A DNA stretch of 40,511 nt from Rubellimicrobium rubrum (GTDB lineage Bacteria; Pseudomonadota; Alphaproteobacteria; Rhodobacterales; Rhodobacteraceae), in assembly GCF_006152115.1 (NCBI RefSeq), contig NZ_VDFU01000032.1, forward strand, positions 1 to 40,511, in the 5' to 3' direction. Numbering within the stretch: the stretch's first letter is position 1; each line of letters starts with the position of its first letter. Shown here in pieces: positions 16,345-23,949 of this stretch. The notes below the pieces were generated by a model. It was not told where the DNA came from and did no database searches. It saw only the letters and a list, made by a program, of their open reading frames with translations. Made by a program: the position numbers and the translations under genes.

Positions 16345-16905
16345 ATGAAGAAGCTTGTGACCCTTGCTTTCACGCTGGCCGCCTCTCCCGCCTTTGCGGC
16401 CACGGAGTACGGCTTCTTCTCGCTCCACAACACGAACTTCATCGTGCTGCTGGCGTTCCTCCTGGTCCTAGGGATCATGGTCTATTTCGGCGTCCCCGGC
16501 ATGCTGAGCGGCCTTCTCGACCGCCGCGCCGAGGAGATCCGTCGCGAGATCACCGAAGCCCGCGCCCTGCGGGAAGAGGCTCAGCAGCTCCTGGCTTCGT
16601 TCGACCGCAAGCGCCAGGAGATGGCCGCCCAAGCCGAACGGATCGTCGCTGACGCCCGGACCGAAGCCGAGCGCGCCGCCACCCTCGCCAAGGAAGAAGC
16701 GGCCCGCGCCGTCCAGCGCCGGATCGCCGGAGTCGAGGAGCAGATCGCAGCAGCCCAGGCCAAGGCGATCCGTGAGGTCAAGGATCAGGCCGTCACCGTG
16801 GCCATCGCTGCCGCGCAGGAGGTTCTGGCCCGGCAGATGACGCCGGCCGCAGGGTCGCAGCTCATTGATCAGTCGATCGCGACGGTGAGCGAACGCCTGC
16901 ACTGA
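16345..16905 (+). CDS. atpF: ATP synthase FO subunit b
   Basis: Subunit b is the second half of the peripheral stalk. The 186-residue protein starts with a hydrophobic leader (KKLVTLAFTLAASPAFA) that looks like a cleavable signal, as in other alphaproteobacterial b subunits. A membrane helix follows at about 30-50 (NFIVLLAFLLVLGIMVYFGV), then a long coiled coil rich in E, R, A and Q. The ATG lies one base after the atpF' stop, with GGGAGG upstream. It ends the FO operon; F1 genes are not in this window, the normal split in this group. Confidence 0.95.
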   Translation: MKKLVTLAFTLAASPAFAATEYGFFSLHNTNFIVLLAFLLVLGIMVYFGVPGMLSGLLDRRAEEIRREITEARALREEAQQLLASFDRKRQEMAAQAERIVADARTEAERAATLAKEEAARAVQRRIAGVEEQIAAAQAKAIREVKDQAVTVAIAAAQEVLARQMTPAAGSQLIDQSIATVSERLH

Positions 16906-16928
16906 CCGCCTCGTCTTTCGGCAAAGAG

Positions 16929-16958
16929 AAAGGGCCGCCGGATCTCCGGCGGCCCTTT
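16929..16958. terminator. Bidirectional intrinsic terminator
   Basis: AAAGGGCCGCCGG (16929-16941) and CCGGCGGCCCTTT (16946-16958) form a perfect 13-bp stem with a 4-base loop. It lies between the convergent atpF and OmpA-lipoprotein genes and has T-rich flanks on both strands, so it can serve both. Confidence 0.88.
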
Positions 16959-16980
16959 CGGATTCTGGCAGACGTGCTCG

Positions 16981-17634
16981 TTACTGGTTCGGCGTGATGA
17001 TGATCTCCACGCGCCGGTTCCGGGCCTGACCGTCGACGGTCTGGTTCGTGAAGGCCGGCTGGTCCTCGCCGCGGCCCACGATGTTGATGCGCGACGCCGA
17101 CACGCCCGACGCGATCAGCACGTTGGCCACCGCGCTGGCCCGACGCTCGGACAGATCCTGGTTGTAGGCGGCATCGCCGACATTGTCGGTATGGCCAACT
17201 ACGTTGACCGTCGAGTTCGGGTAGTTGTTGAGCGAGGTCGCCACCGCTCGCAGGTCGGCTTGCGACGCGATCGACACCGATGCCTGGTCGAAGCCGAACA
17301 GGATGTCGTTGGGCAGCGTGACCACGAGCTGGCTGCCCGTGTTGGTCACCGTGCCAGAGCCGAGCTGGGCCCGCAGTTCTGCTTCCTGGCGGTCGAGCAG
17401 GGCCCCGATGCCGGCGCCGGCAGCCCCGAACACGGCCGCGCCGATCGCGGCGTTGCGGATGCGCTCCTCGTTGTCGTCACCGGTCAGTACACCCACGACG
17501 GCGCCCACGCCCGCACCGGTGATGGCTCCCTGGCGGGTCTGGTCGTTGGCCTGGTTGGGAAGCGGCTGCTGGCAGGCCGCCAGCCCCAGCACCGAGGCCG
17601 TCATGAGCGAAAGGGTGAGTCGTTCGAATGCCAT
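16981..17634 (-). CDS. OmpA-family lipoprotein with glycine zipper
   Basis: This 217-residue protein is an outer-membrane lipoprotein with a peptidoglycan-binding domain. A signal peptide ends in the lipobox LGLAAC with the lipidated cysteine at 21. A glycine- and alanine-rich zipper segment follows (about 36-78, GAGVGAVVGVL and AAVFGAAGAGIGALL). The OmpA-like domain fills about 105-217, with VVGHTDNVGDAAYNQDLSERR and GRGEDQPAFTNQTVDGQARNRR. This is the YiaD/Pal-like build. It stands alone, behind an EcfG-like promoter match at 17713-17737, and a 7-bp hairpin lies in its leader. Confidence 0.93.
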   Translation of the reverse strand: MAFERLTLSLMTASVLGLAACQQPLPNQANDQTRQGAITGAGVGAVVGVLTGDDNEERIRNAAIGAAVFGAAGAGIGALLDRQEAELRAQLGSGTVTNTGSQLVVTLPNDILFGFDQASVSIASQADLRAVATSLNNYPNSTVNVVGHTDNVGDAAYNQDLSERRASAVANVLIASGVSASRINIVGRGEDQPAFTNQTVDGQARNRRVEIIITPNQ

Positions 17635-17712
17635 GTCTTCGTTCCTTCAAGGGCGGGCGCGAGTCAGCGCCCGTGCCGGTCCCGTATCGCCGGCCGTTCG
17701 GTGATATGCGAT

Positions 17713-17737
17713 AACGCGACCTTGATAACTATGTTCC
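17713..17737 (-). promoter_or_regulatory. EcfG-type stress promoter match before OmpA gene
   Basis: On the minus strand the sequence GGAAC (17737-17733), 16 bases, then CGTT (17716-17713) fits the alphaproteobacterial general stress sigma factor consensus GGAAC-N16/17-CGTT. Transcription would start about 70 bases before the OmpA gene at 17634. The match is direct; activity, and the presence of EcfG in this organism, are unproven. Confidence 0.45.
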
Positions 17738-17744
17738 CGCAGGG

Positions 17745-18599
17745 CTAGGCAGCCCCTTGCCGAACCTCGGATGCATCGGCCCGTGCCGCCTCCCAGGCCA
17801 GCATGGTGCGTTTGACGGGAAGCCCCCAATGATAGCCGCCCAGCGCTCCGGTCGTCCGAAGAGCTCTGTGGCATGGGATGAGCCATGAGACGGGGTTCCG
17901 TCCCACCGCCGTGCCGACGGCCCGCACGGCCTTCGGTTGGCCGATGGTCCGGGCGATCTCACCGTAGGTGACGACGTGCCCCGAGGGGACCGAAAGGAGC
18001 GCTTCCCAGACCTTGATCTGGAAGGGGCCTCCGATCAGGTGGATCCGAGCCCCCGGGCCATCGCCGAAGGCCGCCTCGACCCACGGACGGATCGGGACGG
18101 GGTCCTCGACCAGACGAGCCCCGGGCCATCGTGCGGCCAGATCGGCGCGTACGGCGTCTTCACCCTGTTCGGCGGCAAAGCCCAAGCCGCACAGGCCGTG
18201 ATCGGTCGCCATGGCCACCGTTGGGCCGAACGGAGTGTCGAAGACCCCTGCCCGGATCGTGAGGCCCTCGCCGCCCCGCGCGAACGCCCCGGGAGTCATG
18301 GCCTCCCACCGGACGAAAAGGTCATGAAGACGGGATGGGCCGGACAGACCGACCTTCTGGGACACGTCCAGCACCGCCCGCCTGTCACGGAGCAGCGCCT
18401 TGGCGTGACCCAAGGCCAGGTACTGCTGGTAGCGCTTGGGCGAGATCCCGGCCCAGGTCGAGAACAGGCGCTGAAAATGGGCGGGGCTCATGCTCATCGC
18501 CGCCGCGAGCTCGTCGAGGCTGAGCCGTCCTTCGGCGCTGTCGATGACGTCGATGGCGCGGCGCATGACCGCGTAATGATAGCTGCCGGGCTGATTCAT
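17745..18599 (-). CDS. Ada-like O6-alkylguanine-DNA alkyltransferase with AraC domain
   Basis: This 284-residue protein removes alkyl groups from O6-alkylguanine by taking them onto its own cysteine. Residues about 10-110 are an AraC-type helix-turn-helix domain (LSLDELAAAMSMSPAHFQRLF and GISPKRYQQYLALGHAKALL). From about 115 to 270 it is an alkyltransferase with IPCHR at 241-245 (acceptor cysteine 243) and TYGEIARTIGQPKAVRAVG before it. The N-terminal zinc-cysteine phosphotriester domain of full Ada is absent. ATG 18599 is chosen; the open frame continues upstream without a good start. It is divergent from nth. Confidence 0.92.
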   Translation of the reverse strand: MNQPGSYHYAVMRRAIDVIDSAEGRLSLDELAAAMSMSPAHFQRLFSTWAGISPKRYQQYLALGHAKALLRDRRAVLDVSQKVGLSGPSRLHDLFVRWEAMTPGAFARGGEGLTIRAGVFDTPFGPTVAMATDHGLCGLGFAAEQGEDAVRADLAARWPGARLVEDPVPIRPWVEAAFGDGPGARIHLIGGPFQIKVWEALLSVPSGHVVTYGEIARTIGQPKAVRAVGTAVGRNPVSWLIPCHRALRTTGALGGYHWGLPVKRTMLAWEAARADASEVRQGAA

Positions 18600-18702
18600 C
18601 GGGCACCCCTCCCTGGAATGACGTTCCGGACAGTAGGGCAGTGGCCGGACGCCCGCGACCCGGAACTTGCGGGATGGGCCTGGGCCGGGCATACCGCCCC
18701 GC

Positions 18703-19350
18703 ATGTCGCGCCAGCTCAGCTATCATGAACAGGTCGAGGTCTTCGCGCGCCTGCGGGCCGCGAACCCCCAGCCCAAGGGAGAGCTGGAGCATCTGAACGC
18801 CTTCACGCTGCTCGTGGCCGTGGCGCTGTCGGCCCAGGCCACGGATGCCAGCGTCAACAAGGCGACGCGCGACCTTTTCCCCATCGCCGACACCCCGCAG
18901 AAGATGCTGGCGATCGGGGAGGAGGGGCTGATCCCCTACATCCGGACCATCGGCCTGTATCGCAACAAGGCCAAGAACGTGATCCGCCTGAGCGAATTGC
19001 TGGTCGAGCGGCACGGGGGCGAGGTGCCCTCCTCGCGCGCGGCGCTGGAGGCGCTGCCCGGCGTCGGCCGCAAGACGGCCAACGTGGTGCTTAACATGTG
19101 GTGGGGCTTCCCGAGCCAGCCGGTGGACACCCATGTCTTCCGCGTCTCCAACCGCACCGGGGTCGCCATGGGCGCCGACGTGGTCGCGGTGGAGCGCGGG
19201 CTGGAGAACCACGTCCCCGTCGAGTATCAACAGCTTTCGCATCATTGGCTGATCTTGCACGGGCGCTACACCTGCGTGGCGCGCAAGCCCAAATGCCCCA
19301 CCTGCCTGATCCGTGACCTTTGCACCTTCGAGGAGAAGACCCCGGAATGA
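18703..19350 (+). CDS. nth: Endonuclease III
   Basis: Nth is a DNA glycosylase and AP lyase that removes oxidised pyrimidines. The 215-residue protein has the helix-hairpin-helix LPGVGRKTANVVLN with catalytic lysine 124, the catalytic aspartate 142 in VDTHVFRVSNR, and the four-cysteine cluster at 191, 198, 201 and 207 (C-x6-C-x2-C-x5-C) for a 4Fe-4S centre. I start at ATG 18703 and not at the TTG twelve codons earlier. Its stop overlaps the next start as ATGA, so nth and the PfkB kinase are coupled. Confidence 0.97.
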   Translation: MSRQLSYHEQVEVFARLRAANPQPKGELEHLNAFTLLVAVALSAQATDASVNKATRDLFPIADTPQKMLAIGEEGLIPYIRTIGLYRNKAKNVIRLSELLVERHGGEVPSSRAALEALPGVGRKTANVVLNMWWGFPSQPVDTHVFRVSNRTGVAMGADVVAVERGLENHVPVEYQQLSHHWLILHGRYTCVARKPKCPTCLIRDLCTFEEKTPE

Positions 19351-20345
19351 CGACCACTGGAACGGGGCGCTACCACGCCGTCGGGATCGGCAACGCCATC
19401 GTCGACGTCTTTTCGGAGACGGATGACAGCTTTCTCGACCATATGGGGATCGAGAAGGGCATCATGCAGCTCATCGAGCGCGACCGGGCGCAGCTGCTGT
19501 ACGCGGCCATGCGCGGTCCGCGTCAGGTGCCCGGGGGTTCGGTCGCCAACACCATCGCGGGCCTGGGCAACCTCGGGCTTCGCACCGCCTTTATCGGCCG
19601 GGTGAACGACGATCCGCTGGGTCACTTCTATGCGCAGTCCCTGGCCGAGGAGGGCAGCGACTTCCCGAATCCGCCCGTGGTGGACGGCGGCCTGCCCACC
19701 TCCCGCTCCATGATCTTCGTGTCGCCGGACGGCGAGCGGTCGATGAACACCTATCTCGGCATCTCATCGGAGCTGTCGCCCGACGACGTGCCGGAGCAGG
19801 TCGCGACCAACGCCGACATCCTGTTCCTTGAAGGCTACCTGTACGACAAGCCCACCGGCAAGGAGGCCTTCGAGACCGCCGCGCGCCTGACTCATCAGGG
19901 TGGCGGGCAGGCGGGGATCGCGCTTTCCGACCCGTTCTGCGTGGACCGGCACAGGACGGACTTCCGCCGCCTCGTGCGCGACCTCGACTACGTCATCGGC
20001 AACCAGCACGAATGGGAGTCGCTTTACCAGACCGACCTCGATGGTGCGCTGGGCCAGGCGGCCGGTGACTGCGGTCTGGTGGTCTGCACCCGCTCGGGTG
20101 ACGAGGTCATCCTGATCCGTGGCGGCGAGCGGGCCGTGGTGCCGGTGAACAGGGTCGTGCCGGTCGATGCCACCGGCGCGGGGGATCTTTTCGCCGCTGG
20201 GTTTCTTTATGGTCTGGCCACCGGGCAGGGGCTCGAGACGGCGGGGCGCATGGGCTGCGTCGCGGCGGCCGAGGTCATCAGCCATTTCGGGGCCCGGCCC
20301 GAAGCCGACCTGAAAGCCTTGTTCCGCCGATCCGGCCTCATCTAG
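19347..20345 (+). CDS. PfkB-family kinase, adenosine kinase-like
   Basis: This 332-residue cytoplasmic kinase belongs to the PfkB (ribokinase) family. Its N-terminus (GIGNAIVDVFSETDD) and the PGGSVANTIAGLGNLG segment near 62-77 resemble the bacterial adenosine kinase group. The second PfkB signature is VDATGAGDLFAAGF near 273-286, with the catalytic aspartate at 280. In Rhodobacterales a kinase of this type often follows nth, and adenosine or a related nucleoside is the likely substrate. Since amino-sugar genes follow, a sugar kinase role is possible but less likely. SD GAGGAGAAG lies in the end of nth. Confidence 0.85.
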   Translation: MTTTGTGRYHAVGIGNAIVDVFSETDDSFLDHMGIEKGIMQLIERDRAQLLYAAMRGPRQVPGGSVANTIAGLGNLGLRTAFIGRVNDDPLGHFYAQSLAEEGSDFPNPPVVDGGLPTSRSMIFVSPDGERSMNTYLGISSELSPDDVPEQVATNADILFLEGYLYDKPTGKEAFETAARLTHQGGGQAGIALSDPFCVDRHRTDFRRLVRDLDYVIGNQHEWESLYQTDLDGALGQAAGDCGLVVCTRSGDEVILIRGGERAVVPVNRVVPVDATGAGDLFAAGFLYGLATGQGLETAGRMGCVAAAEVISHFGARPEADLKALFRRSGLI

Positions 20346-20379
20346 GCTGCCTCGAATGACGCAGCGCCAAGGAGCCCTC

Positions 20380-20415
20380 ATGACCCGCACCGCTGCCCCG
20401 AGGATCCGCCCGTGA
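20380..20415 (+). CDS. Possible 11-codon leader peptide before SIS gene
   Basis: ATG 20380 has a perfect AAGGAG five bases upstream and opens an 11-residue frame (MTRTAAPRIRP) whose TGA overlaps the GTG start of the next gene (GTGA at 20412-20415). The best ribosome site in this gap belongs to this tiny frame and not to the long gene. It may load ribosomes for coupled translation. It could also be chance. Confidence 0.3.
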   Translation: MTRTAAPRIRP

Positions 20416-21401
20416 CCGATGGCGCCCATATGGCTTCCGAGATCACCGAAGCCCCGGAGGCGTTCCGTCGCGCGGCGTTGCAGGCGGTCGGCCCTTGGGC
20501 TTCGGACTGGCGTGCGGCCTACACCCTCGCGCGCGGCTCCTCCGACGCGGCCGCAGCGATCCTGGCCTACGAGTTCATGCGCGAGACGGGACGACCGGTG
20601 ACCTCGCTCCCACCGTCGGTCTTTTCGCTGGGTGAGGGGGTTTCCCTCGATGACACGCTCGTCCTTGTCGTCTCCCAGTCGGGCGCGAGCGAGGATCTGC
20701 TCCGCTCGGCGCGGGGGGCACGGGCGCGGGGGGGGCATGTGGTCGCCATCACCAACGTCCCTGGATCGCCCGTAGAAGCCGAGGCGCAGGTCTGCTTGCC
20801 CATTGGTGCCGGGCCCGAACTGGCCGTCCCGGCAACCAAGACCGTTGTCGGCGCCATAGGGGCAGGAACGGCGCTGCTATCGGCCTTGGTCGCCGGCTAT
20901 GCGCAGCGCGCGCGCGCTGCGGCGCATGTCGTGGCCGAACTCGGGAGCCAGCCGCATCCCCACCTCGCGGCGCTTCGCAACGCGCTGGATTCGGCGCAGA
21001 GCGTTTACGTCATCGGCCGCGACACGGGCTTCGGGGCGGCCCAGGAAATCGCGCTCAAGCTCAAGGAATGCTGCGCGCTCCATGCCGAAGCTTACTCCGC
21101 CTCCGAGGTGCTTCACGGCCCGCTTCAACTCGCGACTGAAGGCCTGACGGTACTGATGCTCGATACCGGAGCGGCGGGAACGACGGACAGCCTCGACGTG
21201 GCCGAGGCGCGCCTGACCGAGCAGGACGCTGTCGTGCATCGCGTCTCTCCGGCCGATGTCGGGGCGGAAGGCCTGACCCCGGCCGCGGCGGCGGCGCTCT
21301 TGCTTTGCCTGCTTTACCCGGTCGTCCACGCGACCGCCCTTGCGCGCGGGCACGACCCGGATGCCCCCAAGACCCTTTCCAAGGTGACCCGGACCACATG
21401 A
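20412..21401 (+). CDS. SIS-domain protein, likely glucosamine-6-phosphate deaminase (NagB-II type)
   Basis: This 329-residue protein has two SIS sugar-phosphate domains and no glutaminase domain, like the deaminase NagB-II that replaces NagB in many proteobacteria. MASEITEAPEAF near residue 7 is the typical N-terminus. The first SIS domain has LARGSSDAAAAILAYEF and VSQSGASEDLL; the second has YVIGRDTGFGAAQEIALKLKECCALHAEAYSASEVLHGP. The likely reaction is glucosamine-6-phosphate to fructose-6-phosphate plus ammonia. I use GTG 20412 (GAGGAT upstream, overlap with a tiny leader ORF); ATG 20430 is an alternative. Its end overlaps the next start as ATGA. Confidence 0.85.
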   Translation: MTDGAHMASEITEAPEAFRRAALQAVGPWASDWRAAYTLARGSSDAAAAILAYEFMRETGRPVTSLPPSVFSLGEGVSLDDTLVLVVSQSGASEDLLRSARGARARGGHVVAITNVPGSPVEAEAQVCLPIGAGPELAVPATKTVVGAIGAGTALLSALVAGYAQRARAAAHVVAELGSQPHPHLAALRNALDSAQSVYVIGRDTGFGAAQEIALKLKECCALHAEAYSASEVLHGPLQLATEGLTVLMLDTGAAGTTDSLDVAEARLTEQDAVVHRVSPADVGAEGLTPAAAAALLLCLLYPVVHATALARGHDPDAPKTLSKVTRTT

Positions 21402-22489
21402 CCACCCTCCATGACACCGCCACCTGGCGCGAGATCAGGCAGCAGCCCGACCTATGGGAGGAGTGGGGCCGGAGCCCGGCCCTGCGTGAGGCGCGGGACT
21501 GGATCGCCACCCTGGCCTTCAAGGAGATCTGGCTCTGCGGCGCGGGAAGTTCGGCCTATATCGGCGATATCGTGGCGGCAGGTGTCGATGGCGTGATCCA
21601 TCCACGCCTTCGCTCGGTGCCCACGACCGACATCGTGAGCCGCCCCCAAGCCTTTTTTCCGACCAAGGCGCTGATGGTCCATTTCGGCCGGTCCGGCGAT
21701 TCGGCGGAAAGCGTCGGCGTTCTGGACGCACTGGACGCTATCTCGCCCGAAACGCCGCGCCTGCACATCACCTGCAACCCCGAGGGCCAGCTTGCCACCC
21801 GCGAGCCCAAGGTCTTCAAGGATCCCAACATCAAGAAGGCGCCTTACAAGGTTCTGGTCTTGCCGCAGGCTGCCCACGACGCGGGATTCGCCATGACGTC
21901 GAGCTTCTCCGCGATGCTCCTGACCGCCTTGGCGCTGCTTGCGCCGGAGGGGCCAGGACCCATTCCGGACCAAGCCGCCACGCTGCGCGACCTTCTGCCC
22001 CATTTCGAGTCCTTCGCCACCGCTGCCCGGACGCCCGAGCGTATGGTCTTTCTCGGGGCCGGGCCGCTGGCCGCCGTCGCCCGTGAAAGCGCGCTCAAGG
22101 TGATGGAACTGACGGCGGGTGAGGTGCCCTGCCTATGGGAGAGCACGCTGGGATTCCGCCACGGACCGAAAAGCTTCGTCCGTGGCGCGACCGACATTGT
22201 GCTGTACCTTTCGTCCGACCCGCAAGCTGCGCTTTATGACGCCGACCTGTCACAGGAACTGCGGGCGCAGTTCCCCGAATCGCGGGTGACCACGGTGGGA
22301 CCGGGCGGGGATGTCCCGGTCCCGATGCCGGACGGGTCCGAATGGGGCGCGGCCGTGGTGACGCCCTTTGCGCAGGTCTTGGCCGCGACCCTGTCTGTCC
22401 GCCTGGGCCACGATGTGGACGACCCCTTCGCGGGTCAAGGCACGCTGTCGCGCGTCGTACAGGGCGTGCGGCTGCACAAGGTGACCTGA
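21398..22489 (+). CDS. SIS-domain amino-sugar phosphate isomerase/deaminase, AgaS-like
   Basis: This 363-residue protein has two SIS domains in the AgaS pattern. IWLCGAGSSAYIGDIVA near 45-62 and MVHFGRSGDSAESVGVLDALD near 90-110 form the first; PERMVFLGAGPLAAVARESALKVMELTAGEVPCLWESTLGFRHGPKSF marks the second. AgaS deaminates galactosamine-6-phosphate to tagatose-6-phosphate; AgaS-like proteins can act on related sugars. It overlaps the previous gene (ATGA) and its TGA shares an A with an ATG that opens a small frame leading to nagA. Two different SIS enzymes side by side suggest more than one amino sugar is used. Confidence 0.82.
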   Translation: MTTLHDTATWREIRQQPDLWEEWGRSPALREARDWIATLAFKEIWLCGAGSSAYIGDIVAAGVDGVIHPRLRSVPTTDIVSRPQAFFPTKALMVHFGRSGDSAESVGVLDALDAISPETPRLHITCNPEGQLATREPKVFKDPNIKKAPYKVLVLPQAAHDAGFAMTSSFSAMLLTALALLAPEGPGPIPDQAATLRDLLPHFESFATAARTPERMVFLGAGPLAAVARESALKVMELTAGEVPCLWESTLGFRHGPKSFVRGATDIVLYLSSDPQAALYDADLSQELRAQFPESRVTTVGPGGDVPVPMPDGSEWGAAVVTPFAQVLAATLSVRLGHDVDDPFAGQGTLSRVVQGVRLHKVT

Positions 22490-22581
22490 TGGTGGATGCG
22501 CGCAACGGGGCTGCTCGCCCGAGCCTGGCCTGCCAGTGCGCGCAAACGGCATCGTTCCATTTGAGCGGCTCGGCGTCATGA
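22489..22581 (+). CDS. Possible 30-codon bridging ORF between agaS-like gene and nagA
   Basis: An ATG overlaps the AgaS-like stop (TGATG at 22487-22491) and opens a 30-residue frame that ends in TGA on the nagA start codon (ATGA at 22578-22581). The peptide has two cysteines in LACQCAQ and no known motif. No separate ribosome site is seen, so translation would have to be by re-initiation. It may only keep ribosomes moving to nagA, or may be chance. Confidence 0.25.
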   Translation: MVDARNGAARPSLACQCAQTASFHLSGSAS

Positions 22582-23702
22582 CCTGGGTTGCGCCTCGCAG
22601 GATCTTCGACGGCGCGCGGCTGCGGGATGGCCTCGCCCTCCGCATCGAGGACGGCCGGGTCGCGGATCTCGCGCCGATCGACCCTCGCATGGCTGCGCAA
22701 GCCCTGCCGGGGCTGCTGACGCCGGGCTACGTGGACCTTCAAGTGAACGGCGGAGGAGGGGTGCTCCTGAACACCGAACCGACCGTCGCCGGAATGGAGG
22801 CCATTGCGGCGGCGCATCGCGGGCTCGGCACTGCCGCGCTGCTGCCCACGGTGATCACCGATGCGCCCGAGGTGCTGGACCGGGCCGGCGAAGCCGCACT
22901 CCTGGCACGGGGTCGGCCCGGCCTCTTGGGTCTGCACATCGAGGGCCCGCACATCTCGGTCGCGCGGCGAGGCACCCACGCGGCGCGCTTCATCCGTCCT
23001 CTCGATGATCGGACCTTTGGCGTCGTGCGCCGCCTGCGCGACGGTGGGGTGCCGGTCCTCCTTACGCTCGCGCCCGAGGCGACGGCGCCCGGACAGGTGG
23101 CTGCGCTGGCCGCCATGGGGGTGATCGTGTCGCTGGGCCACTCGGACGCGACCGCCGATCAGGCCCGTGCCGCGCTGGCCGAAGGGGCTGGGGCCTTTAC
23201 GCACTTGTTCAACGCCATGTCCCCGCTCACCCATCGCGCGCCGGGGCTGGTCGGGGCGGCGCTCAATGCCGCGGTTCCGGTCGGCCTCATCTGCGACGGC
23301 ATCCACGTCGCGGATGAGGTGTTGGCCATCGCGCTCCGCGCCCGGCCCGCGCCGGACCTGTTCTTCGCAGTGTCGGACGCCATGCCGACAGTGGGGGGAC
23401 CGGATCGTTTCCGGCTTTATGACATGGAGTTGCAGGTCAGGGACGGCCGCCTCGTGAACCCCGATGGCAACCTGGCCGGGGCCCATGTCACGATGGCGGA
23501 CAGCGTAGCGCGGCTCGTGGGCCGGGTAGGCGTCGCGCCCGAGGTCGCGCTCCGCATGGCGGTCACCGTGCCCGCCCGGCTGATCGGCCGACCCGATCTG
23601 GCCGTGTTGGACGGGCGGGACGCGGCGGACCTGCTGCTATTGGACCAAACCTGCGCGCGGGTCGAAACTCTGGCCAATGCCCTTGGGAGCGGCCCACCCT
23701 GA
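22578..23702 (+). CDS. nagA: N-acetylglucosamine-6-phosphate deacetylase
   Basis: NagA removes the acetyl group from N-acetylglucosamine-6-phosphate, feeding the deaminases coded just upstream. The 374-residue amidohydrolase has PGYVDLQVNGGGG near 50, the metal-site HIEGPHIS near 120, LGHSDAT near 187, FTHLFNAMSPLTHRAPG near 207 and ICDGIHV near 238. SDAMPTVGG near 262 carries the catalytic aspartate. ATG 22578 fits the family N-terminus; the GTG fourteen codons earlier has no ribosome site. No sugar transporter or GntR regulator is coded beside it in this window. Confidence 0.95.
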   Translation: MTWVAPRRIFDGARLRDGLALRIEDGRVADLAPIDPRMAAQALPGLLTPGYVDLQVNGGGGVLLNTEPTVAGMEAIAAAHRGLGTAALLPTVITDAPEVLDRAGEAALLARGRPGLLGLHIEGPHISVARRGTHAARFIRPLDDRTFGVVRRLRDGGVPVLLTLAPEATAPGQVAALAAMGVIVSLGHSDATADQARAALAEGAGAFTHLFNAMSPLTHRAPGLVGAALNAAVPVGLICDGIHVADEVLAIALRARPAPDLFFAVSDAMPTVGGPDRFRLYDMELQVRDGRLVNPDGNLAGAHVTMADSVARLVGRVGVAPEVALRMAVTVPARLIGRPDLAVLDGRDAADLLLLDQTCARVETLANALGSGPP

Positions 23703-23738
23703 CCTAAGGTAAACTTCGACGCCCAGGATCGCTGCCGG

Positions 23739-23758
23739 GTCGGCCCCTTGCGGCCGAC
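23739..23758 (+). terminator. Hairpin downstream of nagA
   Basis: GTCGGCC (23739-23745) pairs perfectly with GGCCGAC (23752-23758) around a 6-base loop, 37 bases after the nagA stop. No T run follows, so it may be a weak or Rho-assisted terminator, or a processing hairpin. Confidence 0.4.
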
Positions 23759-23949
23759 TAGCTGAAATCATGGGCGAAGACTGGCCGAGCGCATGCTGTC
23801 ATGCGACAGTTTTCCGGTACCCTATAGGATGGACGCCTGTCCTGTGGCATTGGTCAACCAGGGGATGTTTGAACGTTCAGTGGGGCTGCGTAAAGGGCGG
23901 GCCCGACGTGCGGGCCGGCTGCTGCGCACGGTCCAAGGGGAGTGTGTGT

